Shown here: positions 36,505 to 47,931 of the stretch, piece by piece
Layout of the letters: every line of letters begins with the position of its first letter
How positions within the stretch are numbered: position 1 is the first letter of the stretch
Assembly (NCBI GenBank): GCA_010279815.1
Contig: QEOQ01000670.1
Coordinates: 1,107,734-1,171,733 of the forward strand
Length of the DNA: 64,000 nt
Source: Brachionus plicatilis
Lineage: Eukaryota; Rotifera; Eurotatoria; Ploima; Brachionidae
Reading direction: 5' to 3'
Notes under the pieces: generated by a model
Told to the model about the DNA's origin: nothing
Database searches by the model: none
The model's input: only the letters and a program-made list of their open reading frames with translations
Made by a program: the position numbers and the translations under genes

Positions 36505-36690
36505 GTAAATTATCCCCGTTTTTTTATTCCTGAAATTTATGCTTCCCGTAAATTAGCATTGTTTTTTCATTCCCGTAGAAAATTATCGGCAAAGTAAATT
36601 ATATCCGAAAAATAACTAAACTTTGGTTATTCTAAAAAATAAAAAAAAATTTAAAAAGCAAATTATCTCCAATTTTTTTTTGATACCGTT
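36505..36690 (-). repeat. AATTATCCCC repeat end
   Basis: GTAAATTATCCCCGTTTTTT, CCTGAAATTTATG, AAGTAAATTATATCCGAAAA match the reverse complement of 3550-3692. An opposite-facing end (AAACGGGGATAAATTATTT) lies at 43601-43620. The TE cluster may therefore have grown inside one element of this family. Confidence 0.5.
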
Positions 36691-36771
36691 TTTTTGGACA
36701 AAAGAAAATTTTAATTGTTGATTTAATAAAAATTTATTTAACAAATAACAAAGGATATTTAAAAGATTTAT

Positions 36772-36909
36772 ATTGAAATTGAAAAAAAAATTCCATAATA
36801 TGACTTTCTCGTTATCCGTATTTAATTGAGTTTCAAAATTTAATTCTGGAAAAATCGTCTAAGCTGTCGTGCTTGATTCATTATTTAACTCTTTAGAGTC
36901 ATCTTACTT
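36772..36909 (+). repeat. 138-bp direct repeat, left copy (putative target duplication)
   Basis: Identical base for base, as far as I can read, to 38356-38493. It begins ATTGAAATTG, contains GTCTAAGCTGTCGTGCTTG and ends ATCTTACTT. The LINE fragment lies exactly between the two copies. Confidence 0.9.
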
Positions 36910-38355
36910 ATTATTATTATTATTTATTTGTAAATCTGTATCGAGCGTTAGTTCCTTCAAAGAAAAATAAAAAATGAAAATAAAAATAAATAAAAAAAAA
37001 ATGATTAAAATAAAAGTTACTGAATAAAATAAGAATTAAAAAATATAGTTAAATAATTGAAATTTGAAAAGGAAATAAAAGAAAAGAGAAAAAAAAAATT
37101 TTTTGAAACTCAGAAAATAGACACCAAAGTTACAAAAGTTATATCGGTTTAGTTTTGAGAGAAAAAAGAGTCTATGACAAGGTAGCAATTACACAATGGA
37201 GTTGGAAAGTTAACAAATCTAGATTCGAAACCTCGTCTATACTCATTTACCAGTCTAAGAAGTAATGGAACAGAATTAGTAAGTCCAGCCCTAACATATC
37301 TTTCGCTCAACTCAAAAAGCCGGTTCGAAATTGTATGAAATTTTAATTTGTTTTGGGCCTCGTGGTATAAAATGCTTGAGGGGGTGTCAAACCTTAGTTT
37401 AAGAATGGATCGAACTGCTGAGTTTTGAATAGTTTGAAGTTTTTTAATGTTAGTATCAGATAAAGAGTTTAAACAGGGAAAATTATAGTCTAGAATGGAA
37501 CCAATAAGCGATTTATATAAATTTCCAAGTGTTCTGTGATGTAGACGCCAGTTTTTATTAGATAAAATTTTAATTAAATTTAGCCTAGAGTTGCAACGCT
37601 CTTTTAATTCATCAATCAATGGACTAAAGGTTAGCCGTGAGTCAAATCTGATGCCTAAGAATTTGATTTCGTCCTGTCGTTTTAAATTGTCCCCATATAT
37701 TTTCAAATCAAGATTGAGCTCTTCCCTTGTTGATTTTGTGAATAACATGTAACAAGATTTTTCAATTGAAATCTTCATTTTCCATTTTGTTAACCATGGT
37801 TCTAATTCTTTAAGGTAAGTATTGATCCTAATTTCAATGTTTCTTTTAGATTTATAGATAAAAAAGGTAACTAAGTCATCAGCGAAAAGAAGAGAGTATT
37901 CATTATTTGTTTTGTCTTTTCTTGGTATATCGTTAATAAAAATACTAAATAAGAGGGGGCTAATTACTGAGCCTTGAGGTACTCCGGCTTTGATTGGGAA
38001 ATCATTGCTTTTTTGTCCATTCACATTTACACAAAATGATCTTGAGTTTAGAAAAGATCTGGTCCAAGAAATTAAGTACTTTGGCAATTGCATTTTGATC
38101 ATTTTGTACACAAGCCCCTCATGCCAGACTCTGTCAAATGCTTTTGATATATCAAAAAAAAAACAACACATTTTTTTTTTCCTGTTAAACGATTCAGTTA
38201 TTTTTTGAATAAGAAAAAAGAGATTGTCCGCTGTGCGTCTATGTTTTCGGAATCCTGATTGCTCTTGAATGAGTAAAAAATTTCTCCCAATGTAATTGTA
38301 AAGCCTTGTATAGATAATGCGTTCAAGTAATTTGCCAAGACAACTGGTCAAACTA
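36910..38355 (-). mobile_element. Jockey-like LINE, 5'-truncated, with open reverse-transcriptase frame
   Basis: The minus-strand ORF 38351-37149 (400 residues) is the reverse transcriptase of a non-LTR retrotransposon. Motifs in order: SGFRKHRRTADNL, FFDISKAFDRVWHEG, AGVPQGSVISPLLFSIFIND, the catalytic YSLLFADDLVTF and KFLGIRFD. It continues to a C-terminal domain ending NFPTPLCNCYL. The 5' part (endonuclease and earlier) is missing, so this copy is truncated. The 3' end on the minus strand is a GAAGGAACTAACGCTCGATA-type UTR followed by AAATAAATAATAATAA repeats. The frame has no stops and the flanking repeats look identical, so insertion is recent. Confidence 0.92.
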
Positions 38356-38493
38356 ATTGAAATTGAAAAAAAAATTCCATAATATGACTTTCTCGTTATC
38401 CGTATTTAATTGAGTTTCAAAATTTAATTCTGGAAAAATCGTCTAAGCTGTCGTGCTTGATTCATTATTTAACTCTTTAGAGTCATCTTACTT
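38356..38493 (+). repeat. 138-bp direct repeat, right copy
   Basis: Partner of 36772-36909. Together they bracket the LINE, as target-site duplications do, though they are far longer than usual for LINEs. Confidence 0.9.
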
Positions 38494-38985
38494 GAAAGTT
38501 CAATCTTTAATAAACCTAAAGCCAAGTCTTTCTAAAAATCGTCTTTGGATTGATTTTTCAAAAAAAAAACATGTTTTAAACGGATGTAACTCAGATGCAT
38601 CGATACTTGGTGACTTTTTGTGAAATCAATTAAATCAAACTAATTTGGATGAGCAACCCCGAGCAATTTATTAATGGCTGAATGTCGCTCGTATGATGAT
38701 CCACAAGCTTCTTCCTCGTCTTTTAGTAAAACATCACTCCTTACCGTGACAATAATTTTTCTCGGGTTATCATCTGACATACGAGCGACTTTTTGATTTC
38801 TCGTTTATATTCTTTATTTGACAAATCATTGTTTTTTGTAGTCTCTAAATAATCATCTTTATGATTCAATGCATTATAAGAAGATCCGACAATACAACCA
38901 TTTGTTTCACAAGTAGAACTACAACTTGGGTAAGTACAGCGCCAGCCGAATTTCTTGTAGACAGTAAGGTCTTGTTTTGTATCTT
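38494..38985 (-). pseudogene. FLYWCH-type zinc-finger / MULE protein relic
   Basis: On the minus strand one frame reads LTVYKKFGWRCTYPSCSSTC...NGCIVGSSYNALNHKDDY. This resembles a FLYWCH zinc finger (WRC..C....HxH). After a frameshift another frame reads SDDNPRKIIVTVRSDVLLKD and SYERHSAINKLLGVAHPN, the kind of sequence that follows FLYWCH domains in MULE-related proteins. Frameshifts and stops show it is not intact. The 138-bp repeat lies at its 3' side, so the LINE may have inserted into this element. The family call is from memory of the motif spacing. Confidence 0.45.
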
Positions 38986-39049
38986 TTTAACGAAAAAAGT
39001 GATCTTTCTAAGAAAGTAGTGGTTTATTTTTCTGGGAAAGTGTAACAAA

Positions 39050-39570
39050 GCCATGCTCGATATTAAGGTTGTTGAAGCAATCAATTAATTCGTTCATCTA
39101 AATAAGTTAAATCTATATTAATTTTTATTTATTTTACTTTTTTATTTATTTGTTTTCTGTACTAAAAGCTAAAAAGAATTTAAAAGCTAAAAGCTAAAAG
39201 CTTCAGAATAAGTTAAAAAGTAAAATAAAAAAAAAATGAAATAAAAATGAAATAAAATAAAAATAAAATTAAAGTTAATAAAATGAGATAAAAAAAAGAA
39301 TCAAAATAAAGTAAATAAGCTAAAAAAAATGAAAAATAAAAAATTACTGAGCCTTGAGGAACACCTGCAGTTATTTGATATTCTTCGCTCAGATGGTCAT
39401 TCACATTTACCTTAAATGTCCTAGAGTCTAAAAAGATCTAATCCAGATAGTCAAGTAATGAGGTGGATTTATTTTAATCAATTAAAAAAGTAAACCTTCA
39501 TGCCTAACCCTATCAAAGGCTTTAGAAATATCAAAAAAAAGGCTGCAAACTCTTTTTTTTCTATTAAATG
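39050..39570 (-). mobile_element. Broken LINE fragments (endonuclease start, 3' tail, RT piece)
   Basis: 39058-39115 is nearly identical to 41468-41540, the endonuclease start of the next LINE copy (AAAGCCATGCTCGATATTAA and onward). A decayed 3' tail follows at 39150-39215. At 39345-39570 the minus strand encodes LFFDISKAFDRV and other RT pieces with stops. All three parts are the same family as 36910-38355. Confidence 0.65.
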
Positions 39571-39589
39571 ATTATTATTTTTTATTTAT

Positions 39590-41545
39590 TTATTTGTTTT
39601 CTGTACTGAGCTAGAGCTCCTTCAGAATAAGTTAAAAAAAATAATAAAAAAAATAAAATAAAAATAAAATAAAATAAAAATAAAATTAAAGTTAATAAAA
39701 TGAGATAAAAAAAAGAATCGAAATAAAGTAAATAAGCTAAAAAAATGAAAGTTGAAAAGACATAAATAGGAATAGATTGTTACATGTTGCACATGTTTAA
39801 ATAGTTCAAGTTTCAGGAAAAAAAGAAGAAATAGTAAGGTAGCAATTACACAATGGAGTTGGGTATTCAATATATCTTGATTCGAAACCTTCTTTGTATT
39901 CCTTCACAATTTTTTGAATTTAAAAGAAAAGATTATCTGATGTTCGCCGATGTTTCCTAAATCCAGATTATTCCTGGATAAGGTGTGAATTTTTTTCCAA
40001 ATAATTGTATAATCTTGAATATGCTAAGCCTTCCAGTAGCTTTCATAAACAACTCGGTATACTAATTGGTATGTAATTTAAAGGATCTTGTAAAGAAGAG
40101 TTTTTTTTTTGAATCATAGTAATGTTCGATGTTTTTCACGTTTTAGGGACTCTACCTTCTCGAAGAGATAAATTAAAAAGTTCTATAATTTCTATTAATG
40201 AATTTCGAGACAAGTTTTTTAACATTAAATTATGAATTTGGTCAGGTCCTGATGCCGCTTCATTTTTCAATCTTTTAAAAGCCATAATTAATTCATTTAA
40301 GGAAATAGGATCATTAAAATTACACTGGTTATTGTTTCTAAAAAAAATCAGAGTTAGAATAAGTATTTCGAAATCTTTCTCAGTATCAATTAAATCAGTA
40401 TTAAGACTAAATATTGAAGGTAAAAGTTCTCCGAAGCATTTTCCCTTTTCTTCATTAGTTTTGAATTCCTTTTCATTTAATTCAAGTTAGGAATTAAATT
40501 TGATCCTTTTTTTGTTCTAAATTTATTAATTTTATTCCAAAAAGGTCTAGTTATCAGTGGGTTTTTTCCTATCTTTTCAATAAAATCAAACCAATTTTGA
40601 TTCCAGAATTTTTTTAAAGAGGCCTTTAACTCAAATGTAAGTTGATTAAATTTTTTCTTAAGATTTTGACAAGGGGTTTTCTGAAAGTTTCTTCTTGCTT
40701 TCCTACGTTCTTTGATCAAATTAACAATGTTCGGTGGAGAATCGTTTTGTAGATTTTCTGAGAAAGATATGGAGTGCTTTTATGTGAAGAAGAAATTATT
40801 TTTTCTGTAATTTTATCTTTTAGTTGATCTATTGTAAGGGAACTTTCAGTGATATTCTCTATTTGAGATTTTAAAATCTCGCTGAATAATTGCCAGTTTG
40901 CTTTCTCATAGTAAAACTTTTTAGCTTCTGATTTATTTTCTAATTGATAGCCCATAGAGATCGATGCTTCGATTGGGAAATGAACACTAGTCATGTCTTG
41001 ACTATTTAAGACACAAAAGTCGGTAATTTTGTCAATTAAGAGGATGAAACTAAAAAATGATCAAGAATTTCAAAGTAATTCTTGTTAAATATATTGAAAG
41101 TAGGACGCTTGTTATTGATTACTGAAAAGTCTTACTCATTGATTATTCTTTCCAACATTATGCCGTTTTCATATTCCCCTACGCAGCCTATTAGCTTTGT
41201 TCTAGCGTTAAGATCACCACCTAAAATGTAGTTTCTACATTTTTTATTAACTGTTTTAAAAAAAGTCAAAGTTCAGAAGGACATTGGGTGGATTATAAAG
41301 ACTAAATATGAACAATTCATTATACTTTCTCAAGTTCATTTTTATACAAAGGAGTTCGCAATTTAATTCCTTATAAGATAAATCTTGTATAAATTCAATT
41401 CCTTCTTTAATTAAAATAGCTTCTCCTCCTCCATACTTGTTGCGTGGTCTTGTTATGAATTGAAACAAAGCCATGCTCGATATTAAGGTTGTTGAAGCAA
41501 TCAATTAATTCGTCCATCTAAATAAGTTAAATCTATATTAATTTT
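39590..41545 (-). mobile_element. Internally deleted LINE copy, endonuclease to 3' tail
   Basis: The minus strand has, from 5' to 3': endonuclease fragments (ITRPRNKYGGGEAILIKEGI, LFIFSLYNPPN) at 41500-41280, a linker (FPIEASISMGYQLENKSEAK) at 40994-40720, the conserved RPFWNKINKFRTKK region at 40560-40490, decayed RT pieces at 40480-39920, then a jump straight to the C-terminal TQLHCVIAT end and the 3' UTR tail at 39590-39870. The RT core is deleted near 39900. A TTTATTTATTTATTTG tail at about 39582-39597 marks its 3' end. Confidence 0.75.
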
Positions 41546-41559
41546 TATGTCAGTTCTTG

Positions 41560-42360
41560 CTATTTTATTCTTGCTCATTTGGTTGAACACTTTAAATAGC
41601 AAAAAAAAATTTGCACGTTTAAAATAGCAAGATTAAATTATAATAAAATTTTCTTGCTTTTTTACACGTGCTAATTTTTTTTTGCTATTTTCATTAATGA
41701 AACAAAACCAAGTTGCTATTTTTGATTTACTTTAATCCAATGCTAAATGAATCTAATGCCAAAAATTTAATGTCAATTACTTTAACGTCAAATCGTTAAA
41801 TAAGAAAAAAGTGTCAAAAATAAAATAAGGAATCTATTGTTCTTTCACAAATAATGAAACTAATGCCAATTCTTTATTTAGGAAATTAATGTCTTCTCTC
41901 TAAATAAAGAAATTATTGCCGAATAAAAATTAAAGAAACTAGTGCTAATGAAAGTAATGAAAAAATTTTTTTCATTCTACTCAAGGTCATTTTACTCAAG
42001 TCAACTCAAGATCCAAAAAAAGAGGTAACATGAGATATAACAAAATCAATAAAAAAATGTTACAACAATAGTTTATAATTAATTTTATCTAATTTTTTGT
42101 CATTATTTTCATTGGCATTATATTACTTTATCATTAGATTTTTTTGACATTATTTTCTTATTTTGAAAATTAGCAATAAAACTATTTAGCATTATTTTCT
42201 TAAAATGTTTTTTGACAATAAAATATTTTGGCATTATTTTTTTTGACATTAGAATCATTTGGCATTAATTTACAGATTACCCTATTTTTTGCTAATTTGA
42301 TTATGCTAATTTAAATGTGTTATTTTAATCATTGCTATTTTAAGATACTCCCGATTTTAT
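41560..42360. repeat. Decayed palindromic repeat with AATGCCA/TGGCATT words
   Basis: The left half has repeated ATAGCAAG, AATGCCAAAA, TTAATGTC and ACTAATGCCAA words. The right half has TTGGCATTA, GACATTA, TTAGCATTATTTTCTTA and TTGCTATTTTAAG, the inverted forms. The two halves look like old long inverted repeats of one element. No ORF. Confidence 0.45.
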
Positions 42361-42829
42361 GTAAAGTTTTTTCTTTTTGCTAAATCTTCTAAATTGCTTC
42401 TAGTTTTCTTTGCGTAAAAATATAAACATATGGTAGAGTCGTAATAAAAGCATGGATTGTATGCATTTGCATGAATTGTTTTGATGAGTATCCATTCATA
42501 AACCAGACAAATTTTTTAACGAATCGTCGTCAAAAAATATCATTATTAGATTTGATTTTGAATTGTTGTCGCATCTTAAGAATTTATTTTCACATTGTGT
42601 TTGTTTAAAATTCTCGGTTACCTCAAGTTTGAATTAAATCAAACATTATTGGTCTAATTTTTAGGGTTTCAGAGATTAATTGAATGTATAAATTAAATAA
42701 AATAATTGACTAATTCCTTATTTTCGAAATGAGAAAAATTTATAGGAGTTTTAATTTGATTCGGGGATGAAAATAAAATTGAGAGTCAAAAGGAAATCAA
42801 GTTCTTAGTTGTAAAATTTGATTCAAAAT

Positions 42830-43570
42830 TAATCTTTACCTCAATGGTTGACGGAATAAAACAGCGTTGTAGTTCAACAAAAATTGGGCTGTTAGCTATT
42901 ACACACACCGGGAAACCTATATAAATCTTTAATCGGATCTATAACTGATTACTCTTTTCCGTGTCTGAATTCATTTTCAGAGACGAACATTTAAGAAAAT
43001 TCAAGTCTTACAAAACTCAGCGTTTGTTTTATACCTAATCTAAAATACGATACACCTTCCTATATTGTGCGTCATGAGTCCCTTAATAAACTGTCTTGAA
43101 TTGACTTTTTGAAATGAGCGAAAGATATGTAGCGGAAGGACTGGTTCATTCTGATCCATAGGTTGTCAAGCTGTTAATGAATATTAAACGGGTTTTGAAT
43201 CAAGATATTCGAATACCAGACCCCATTGTGTTATTACTATCTTCCTGAACTGTTCAATACTTAAACATTTTGCACCTGTCAATACTTAATAATAATATAA
43301 TAATAATAATAAGCTAAAACAGGAGACCTGTGGAACGAGACTAGATATAGTTTCGCTTTGGCAGTTATCTTTCTGCGAAAAAAAAAAGAAAAAAAAAAAG
43401 CACTCTTCAATAAATATGCAGACCAGTCACTTGAAATTTTTATTGTCTTTTACATTACATTTTAACTTATTTTACTTTTATCTTATTTTTTCTTGACTTT
43501 TTATTATCTTTTTTAAATCAGAAGGAGCTTTAGGTCGGCACAGATAAAACAAATAAATAAATAAATAAAA
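42830..43570 (+). mobile_element. Decayed LINE 3' fragment, opposite orientation
   Basis: With several frameshifts the plus strand follows the C-terminal region of the LINE reverse transcriptase: a KQRCSS..LAITH..TG segment, then FKSYKTQRLFYT, then NEY..GFESRYSNTRPHCVI, equivalent to NEYRRGFESRFVNFPTPLCN. The tail is GAAGGAGCTTTAGGTCGGCA then AAACAAATAAATAAATAA at 43519-43570. An ATAATAATAATAA microsatellite sits at 43288-43312. Confidence 0.65.
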
Positions 43571-43967
43571 ATTTCCAAATTTAGTAAATGGTTACAAATT
43601 AAACGGGGATAAATTATTTCTGAAATTCTTTATACACAACCATTTGAACAACTCACATATTGAAATGCAGTTATCATATTTATTCATTTGTGCACAACAA
43701 AAGCAAAAGATAATTTTTTCTTAAGTAAATTAAAATGATGAAAAAAAATATGGCGCATTTTCTGTTCTTTTCAAAAGACAATTTTTCTAACAAGTCAAAT
43801 TATTTAAACTAGAAAATTCAATAAACTTGAACTTATAAACAGCAAATCTAAATTGCATATAAAACGCATACTTGTTTTTTTGCGATGCTAATCATTAATA
43901 GTGGAAGCCAAAATCACATTAGTATAAAATAAATTTGAAAAAAAATTTACTTTCGTGTTTCTTTAGT

Positions 43968-44585
43968 ATGACCAACAAAAAGAATAAAAATCCTGAGAAT
44001 GGTTCAGATGGCGGAGAGCTTGAGGAAGAGGAGTACGTTGTTGAAAAAATAGTCGACAAGCGCATACGATCAGGTCGAACTGAATATTTTCTCAAATGGA
44101 AGGGCTATGGAGATAGTGAAAACACATGGGAGCCTGAGGAAAACCTTGACTGTCCGGATCTAATTGCCGAATTCGAAAATCGTTTGAAAAGTCAAGGCGG
44201 TGCACAAAAAAAACGCAAAACTGACTCTGACATAGCTCTAAATAAAAAGAAAAAATCCGAAGTCAGCCAACCACTCTCAAATACAACTAATACTCATGAA
44301 AATTCTGCAGATGCTAGTTCGGATGATAATCCGGCCCGAGGATTCGATCGAGGTTTGATACCCGAGAAAATAATTGGAGCGACTGATTCCTCGGGCGAAC
44401 TCATGTTTCTTATGAAGTGGAAAAATTCCGACGAAGCGGATCTGGTCTTAGCCAAGACTGCGAACATCAGATGTCCTCAAATTGTAATTCAATTTTATGA
44501 AGAGCGTCTCACTTGGCACACAGGCGAAGACAGGGACGAATCAACCAAAAGTCAACTCGAAACATCATCTGCAGGTGATAAATAA
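43968..44585 (+). CDS. HP1: HP1 heterochromatin protein (CBX1/3/5-type)
   Basis: A single-exon protein of 205 residues. The start is the ATG at 43968, one base after an acceptor-like TTTCTTTAG; frame-open sequence upstream is not convincing protein. The N-terminal chromodomain has the methyl-lysine cage Y23 ([13 protein letters not shown]), W44 and Y47 ([20 protein letters not shown]). A basic hinge (QKKRKTDSD...KKKKSE) and a Ser/Asn/Asp-rich linker follow. The chromoshadow domain ([16 protein letters not shown]...[14 protein letters not shown]...[12 protein letters not shown]) dimerises and binds PxVxL partners in other HP1s. It should bind H3K9-methylated chromatin. Its position next to a transposon cluster is notable but may be chance. 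Confidence 0.95.
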   Translation: MTNKKNKNPENGSDGGELEEEEYVVEKIVDKRIRSGRTEYFLKWKGYGDSENTWEPEENLDCPDLIAEFENRLKSQGGAQKKRKTDSDIALNKKKKSEVSQPLSNTTNTHENSADASSDDNPARGFDRGLIPEKIIGATDSSGELMFLMKWKNSDEADLVLAKTANIRCPQIVIQFYEERLTWHTGEDRDESTKSQLETSSAGDK

Positions 44586-45824
44586 TTACATGAAGTGTAT
44601 TTTTTTCGAGATTATCATAAAAAAAATGAATTCTAAAACTTACTTTGTTATTTGTTTATTTTATTGAATTTAAGACATTAAAACTGAAATAAAAAATTCG
44701 AATTACCATTATAATTGTATAAATTGATAAAAAATCTGCTTCACTTGGTATTTTTTTTTATTTTTTTTGTAAATAAATGCAATTATACTTAAATAAATAA
44801 AGGATTAAACTTCATTAATAAAATTTGATTTTAATCACATTAAATTTTTTATAATGTTTTAATATTTTATTTAGTATTTAAGGATATAATTAAATGAAAT
44901 TTTATTTCAATAGAAGTTGTTTCTTTTGAAAAAAATTCAGCTCAATTAAACAAGCTACAAGCCAAAATCTTTGAATAAAAATCTTATTTTAACTATTATT
45001 GTTATTGCATTTAGAAAGTGAATTGTTTTGGTTTTCAAAATTAATCTAAGACACAACCTAAGACTTAAATTAAATTTTTATTTTTCAAACTAAGTCATCA
45101 AATATTTAGTTTATTTTTCAAATCAATACTTAAAATTCAAAATTGGGTCCACTTAGGAATTAGAATTTTTAAACTGTTGATGAGTTTTTTTTTAAACTGA
45201 ATTACAAAATTTATCCCTATTCTAGTTTTATCTTTTAATATTTTTTTCAAATTTACTTCTTAGAATTTTATTGTTCATGTAGTGAATAAAGATGATTTGA
45301 AAAATTTTAAATTAATTGCGATCCCTTAAAGTTTTTTTTTTTCAATTGAATTTGAAATGAAAAAAAATTTCTCTTCATTCAAAATAATTACTTTGTAAAA
45401 AGTCAATTTAAAATATTTTATTTTATATTAATATTCTTTTATCATTAATTGAACAGGCAAAATTATTTTTGTAAAGAAAAATCTTTGAAATTTAGAAAAA
45501 AAAAAATTTAACTGAACTTCCAATTTGCAGCCTAGAATAAGATATAAACGAATGGTGGAATCTAAATTAATCAAAACCTAATTAAAAATTGATTGTTAAA
45601 AGTACTATAAAAATATCATTATAATATAAAAAAATTGAATTCTTTAAAATTAAATTTCTTATTTCCAAATTATTAAATAAAATATTTTTATCATTTTAAA
45701 ATTGAAAAAATAATCTTGATGTATTTTTATTGAAGATTTATCAGGTTGCTAGGCAACCAATTAATTTTATTAAAATTAAATCCCAAATAATATATTTTGT
45801 TTTTTTTTTTTAATTGTGAACAAA
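44586..45824. other. Spacer between HP1 and the LRR gene
   Basis: A/T-rich low-complexity sequence; no exon, repeat family or RNA gene recognised. Confidence 0.4.
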
Positions 45825-47931
45825 ATGTCAGAATTTACCAATTTGAGATTGAAGAAGAATGCGAAAATAGCCGAGACTCTATCTAACTTTAGCAAAAAAG
45901 ATTTATACTCATGGAAAAATGTGGGCAGCTTAACTCGTTCAAGTGCAAGACCGATCCAATCATCTTCAAATAATAATCTTAATCAATTGACATCGCCTTC
46001 TTTTCCCACTGCACCACCATCTAAACTTAAATCATTAGATTCTAATTTTGTAATAAAAAGAACAAATAGCCTCAAAGATCTACAACAAAGCAATCTTGGA
46101 GCCAAAATAATTCCAAGAGCTAATACGGCTAAAACAAGACTCAAAAGATTAGATCTGAACCGAGATCAAGATGACAATTCGAATAAAAGAACAGAATTTT
46201 TAACAAGTTTTAATTCGTCTCAAATAGCAGAGAAAGATTTGGAAATAATTTCAGACAGACCTTATCTAAATTCGGCACGAGGTAATTATATCAAAAAATT
46301 TGATCGAAATTCGAACACCGAGTCAGTACTCAAGGATTTGATGAAACAAGATTGTTTGTACATGACTGAAATAGATTTGAGTCAATTAAACATTGAATCA
46401 ATAGTTAATGTGGAAAAGTTTAAATTTCTAAAAATTCTTGATTTGTCATGTAATAAAATAAAAAAAATAGAAAATTTAAACTTTAAGAGTTTAAACGAGC
46501 TGAGATTATATGCAAATCAAATAGAAATAATAGAAAATTTGGAGCAATTAATAGAATTACAAAGTCTTGAGTTGCAGTCAAATAGAATAAAAAAAATTGG
46601 AAATAGTCTAAGTAAATTAAAAAAATTGGAATTTTTAAGACTTGACCAAAATAATTTAAATGCTATCAAATCTTCCGAATTGACTTTTTGTTCTAATTTA
46701 ATATATTTAAATGTTAGCTGTAATAATTTAGAATCAATCGGGGTATTTTTTGACTATTATTTAATTTAATTAATTTTTTTGATCAACTTTTTATTTAAGT
46801 TTATCAATTGTCTTCCAAATCTAGAAGAATTTTATGCTACAAATTTAAAGCTTCAAAATCTAAATGATCTAGATTCGAGTCGAATTAAACATGTAATAAT
46901 AAAATTTTAAAATTAAAATTAATTTAAAATTTTTATTAAAGCTAATTGAACTTGATTTGTCAAATAACAGCTTAAGTGATCAAACTTTGTCATGTTTAAA
47001 AGATATCAAAACCTTGTTGGTATGCATTTCAATAGATCACTTATTGTTCAATTTAAAAAAAAAATTAAAATAAAGACTCTAAAAGTGGCCAACAATGGTT
47101 TAAAATCAATTAAATGTATATCGATAATAGGATCTTTGAAAAATTTGGATATTGCTTCCAATTTAATAGACAATCTTGCCGACATTTCACAACTAGACAG
47201 ACTTGAGGTTCTTAATGTGTCATCAAACCAAATCCAAAACTCAGATCAAATTGTAAATTATTATTTTTCTATTTTTCTTATTTTTTTTAAAAGAAAATTT
47301 TTAGATTTTACTAGATGAATTAAAAGAATTGGTTGAACTGAATCTCAAAAATAATCCGGTCTTGGACGAAAATTGTTCAAGAGAAGTCATTTTAGACTAT
47401 TTGCCTAGGTTGACTATGTTGAACGATATTCCGACTGATAGTTTGTCGACAAATAGTGATATTAAGTCTGATAAAAATAAACTAGGTTAAATAAATGATT
47501 TAAAGTTGTTATTTTTTTAATTAATTTTTATTGTTTTTTATTTCTCAAGATTTGAAATTTATCGAGTTAGATTTGGTCAAATTTAATCAACAAATGGATT
47601 TGCTAAGTGAAGCATTCATGAAACAATACAATGAATCAAAGCAATATTTGGATACCATCGACACAAAAAAGTCAAATCAAACACAAAGTTCAATATCTCG
47701 ATTTTCGTCCGCTACCGCAAAACAATTGCCCAAGTATATTTAAATATATTTTAATCAAATATGTAACTTTAACTAATTGAGTTTATTTTTAATTAGAAAA
47801 AAGCTAATGGACGCTCTTTATTATTCCAAACAGCTTGGAAACAACCCAGAGTAATACAACAAAAATTGTATTTAAATGATCTCAATTTTAAAATTTATTT
47901 TCACTTTAGGCCCGAATGCAAAACGTTTTAG
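45825..47931 (+). CDS. Leucine-rich-repeat protein, eight exons
   Basis: Exons 45825-46742, 46800-46892, 46942-47019, 47076-47252, 47305-47485, 47550-47733, 47797-47850 and 47910-47931 join in phase to 568 residues. The start is the ATG at 45825. About 170 Ser/Asn/Lys-rich residues come first. Then there are at least ten LRRs of the SDS22-like 22-residue type (LKILDLSCNKIKKIENLNFK, LNELRLYANQIEIIENLEQL, LEVLNVSSNQIQNSDQI). An LRR cap (LKNNPVLDENCSREVILDYL) and a short charged, probably coiled-coil C-terminus (DLVKFNQQMDLLSEAFMKQY) follow. SDS22-like LRR proteins often sit in cilia or centrosomes, but I cannot assign this one. The last two exons are small and least certain. Confidence 0.8.

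Noticed and set aside
41560..42360. Regular AATGCCA words considered as a CRISPR-like array
   Set aside because: Words are short, irregularly spaced and inverted in the second half; this is a decayed palindromic repeat in an animal genome.
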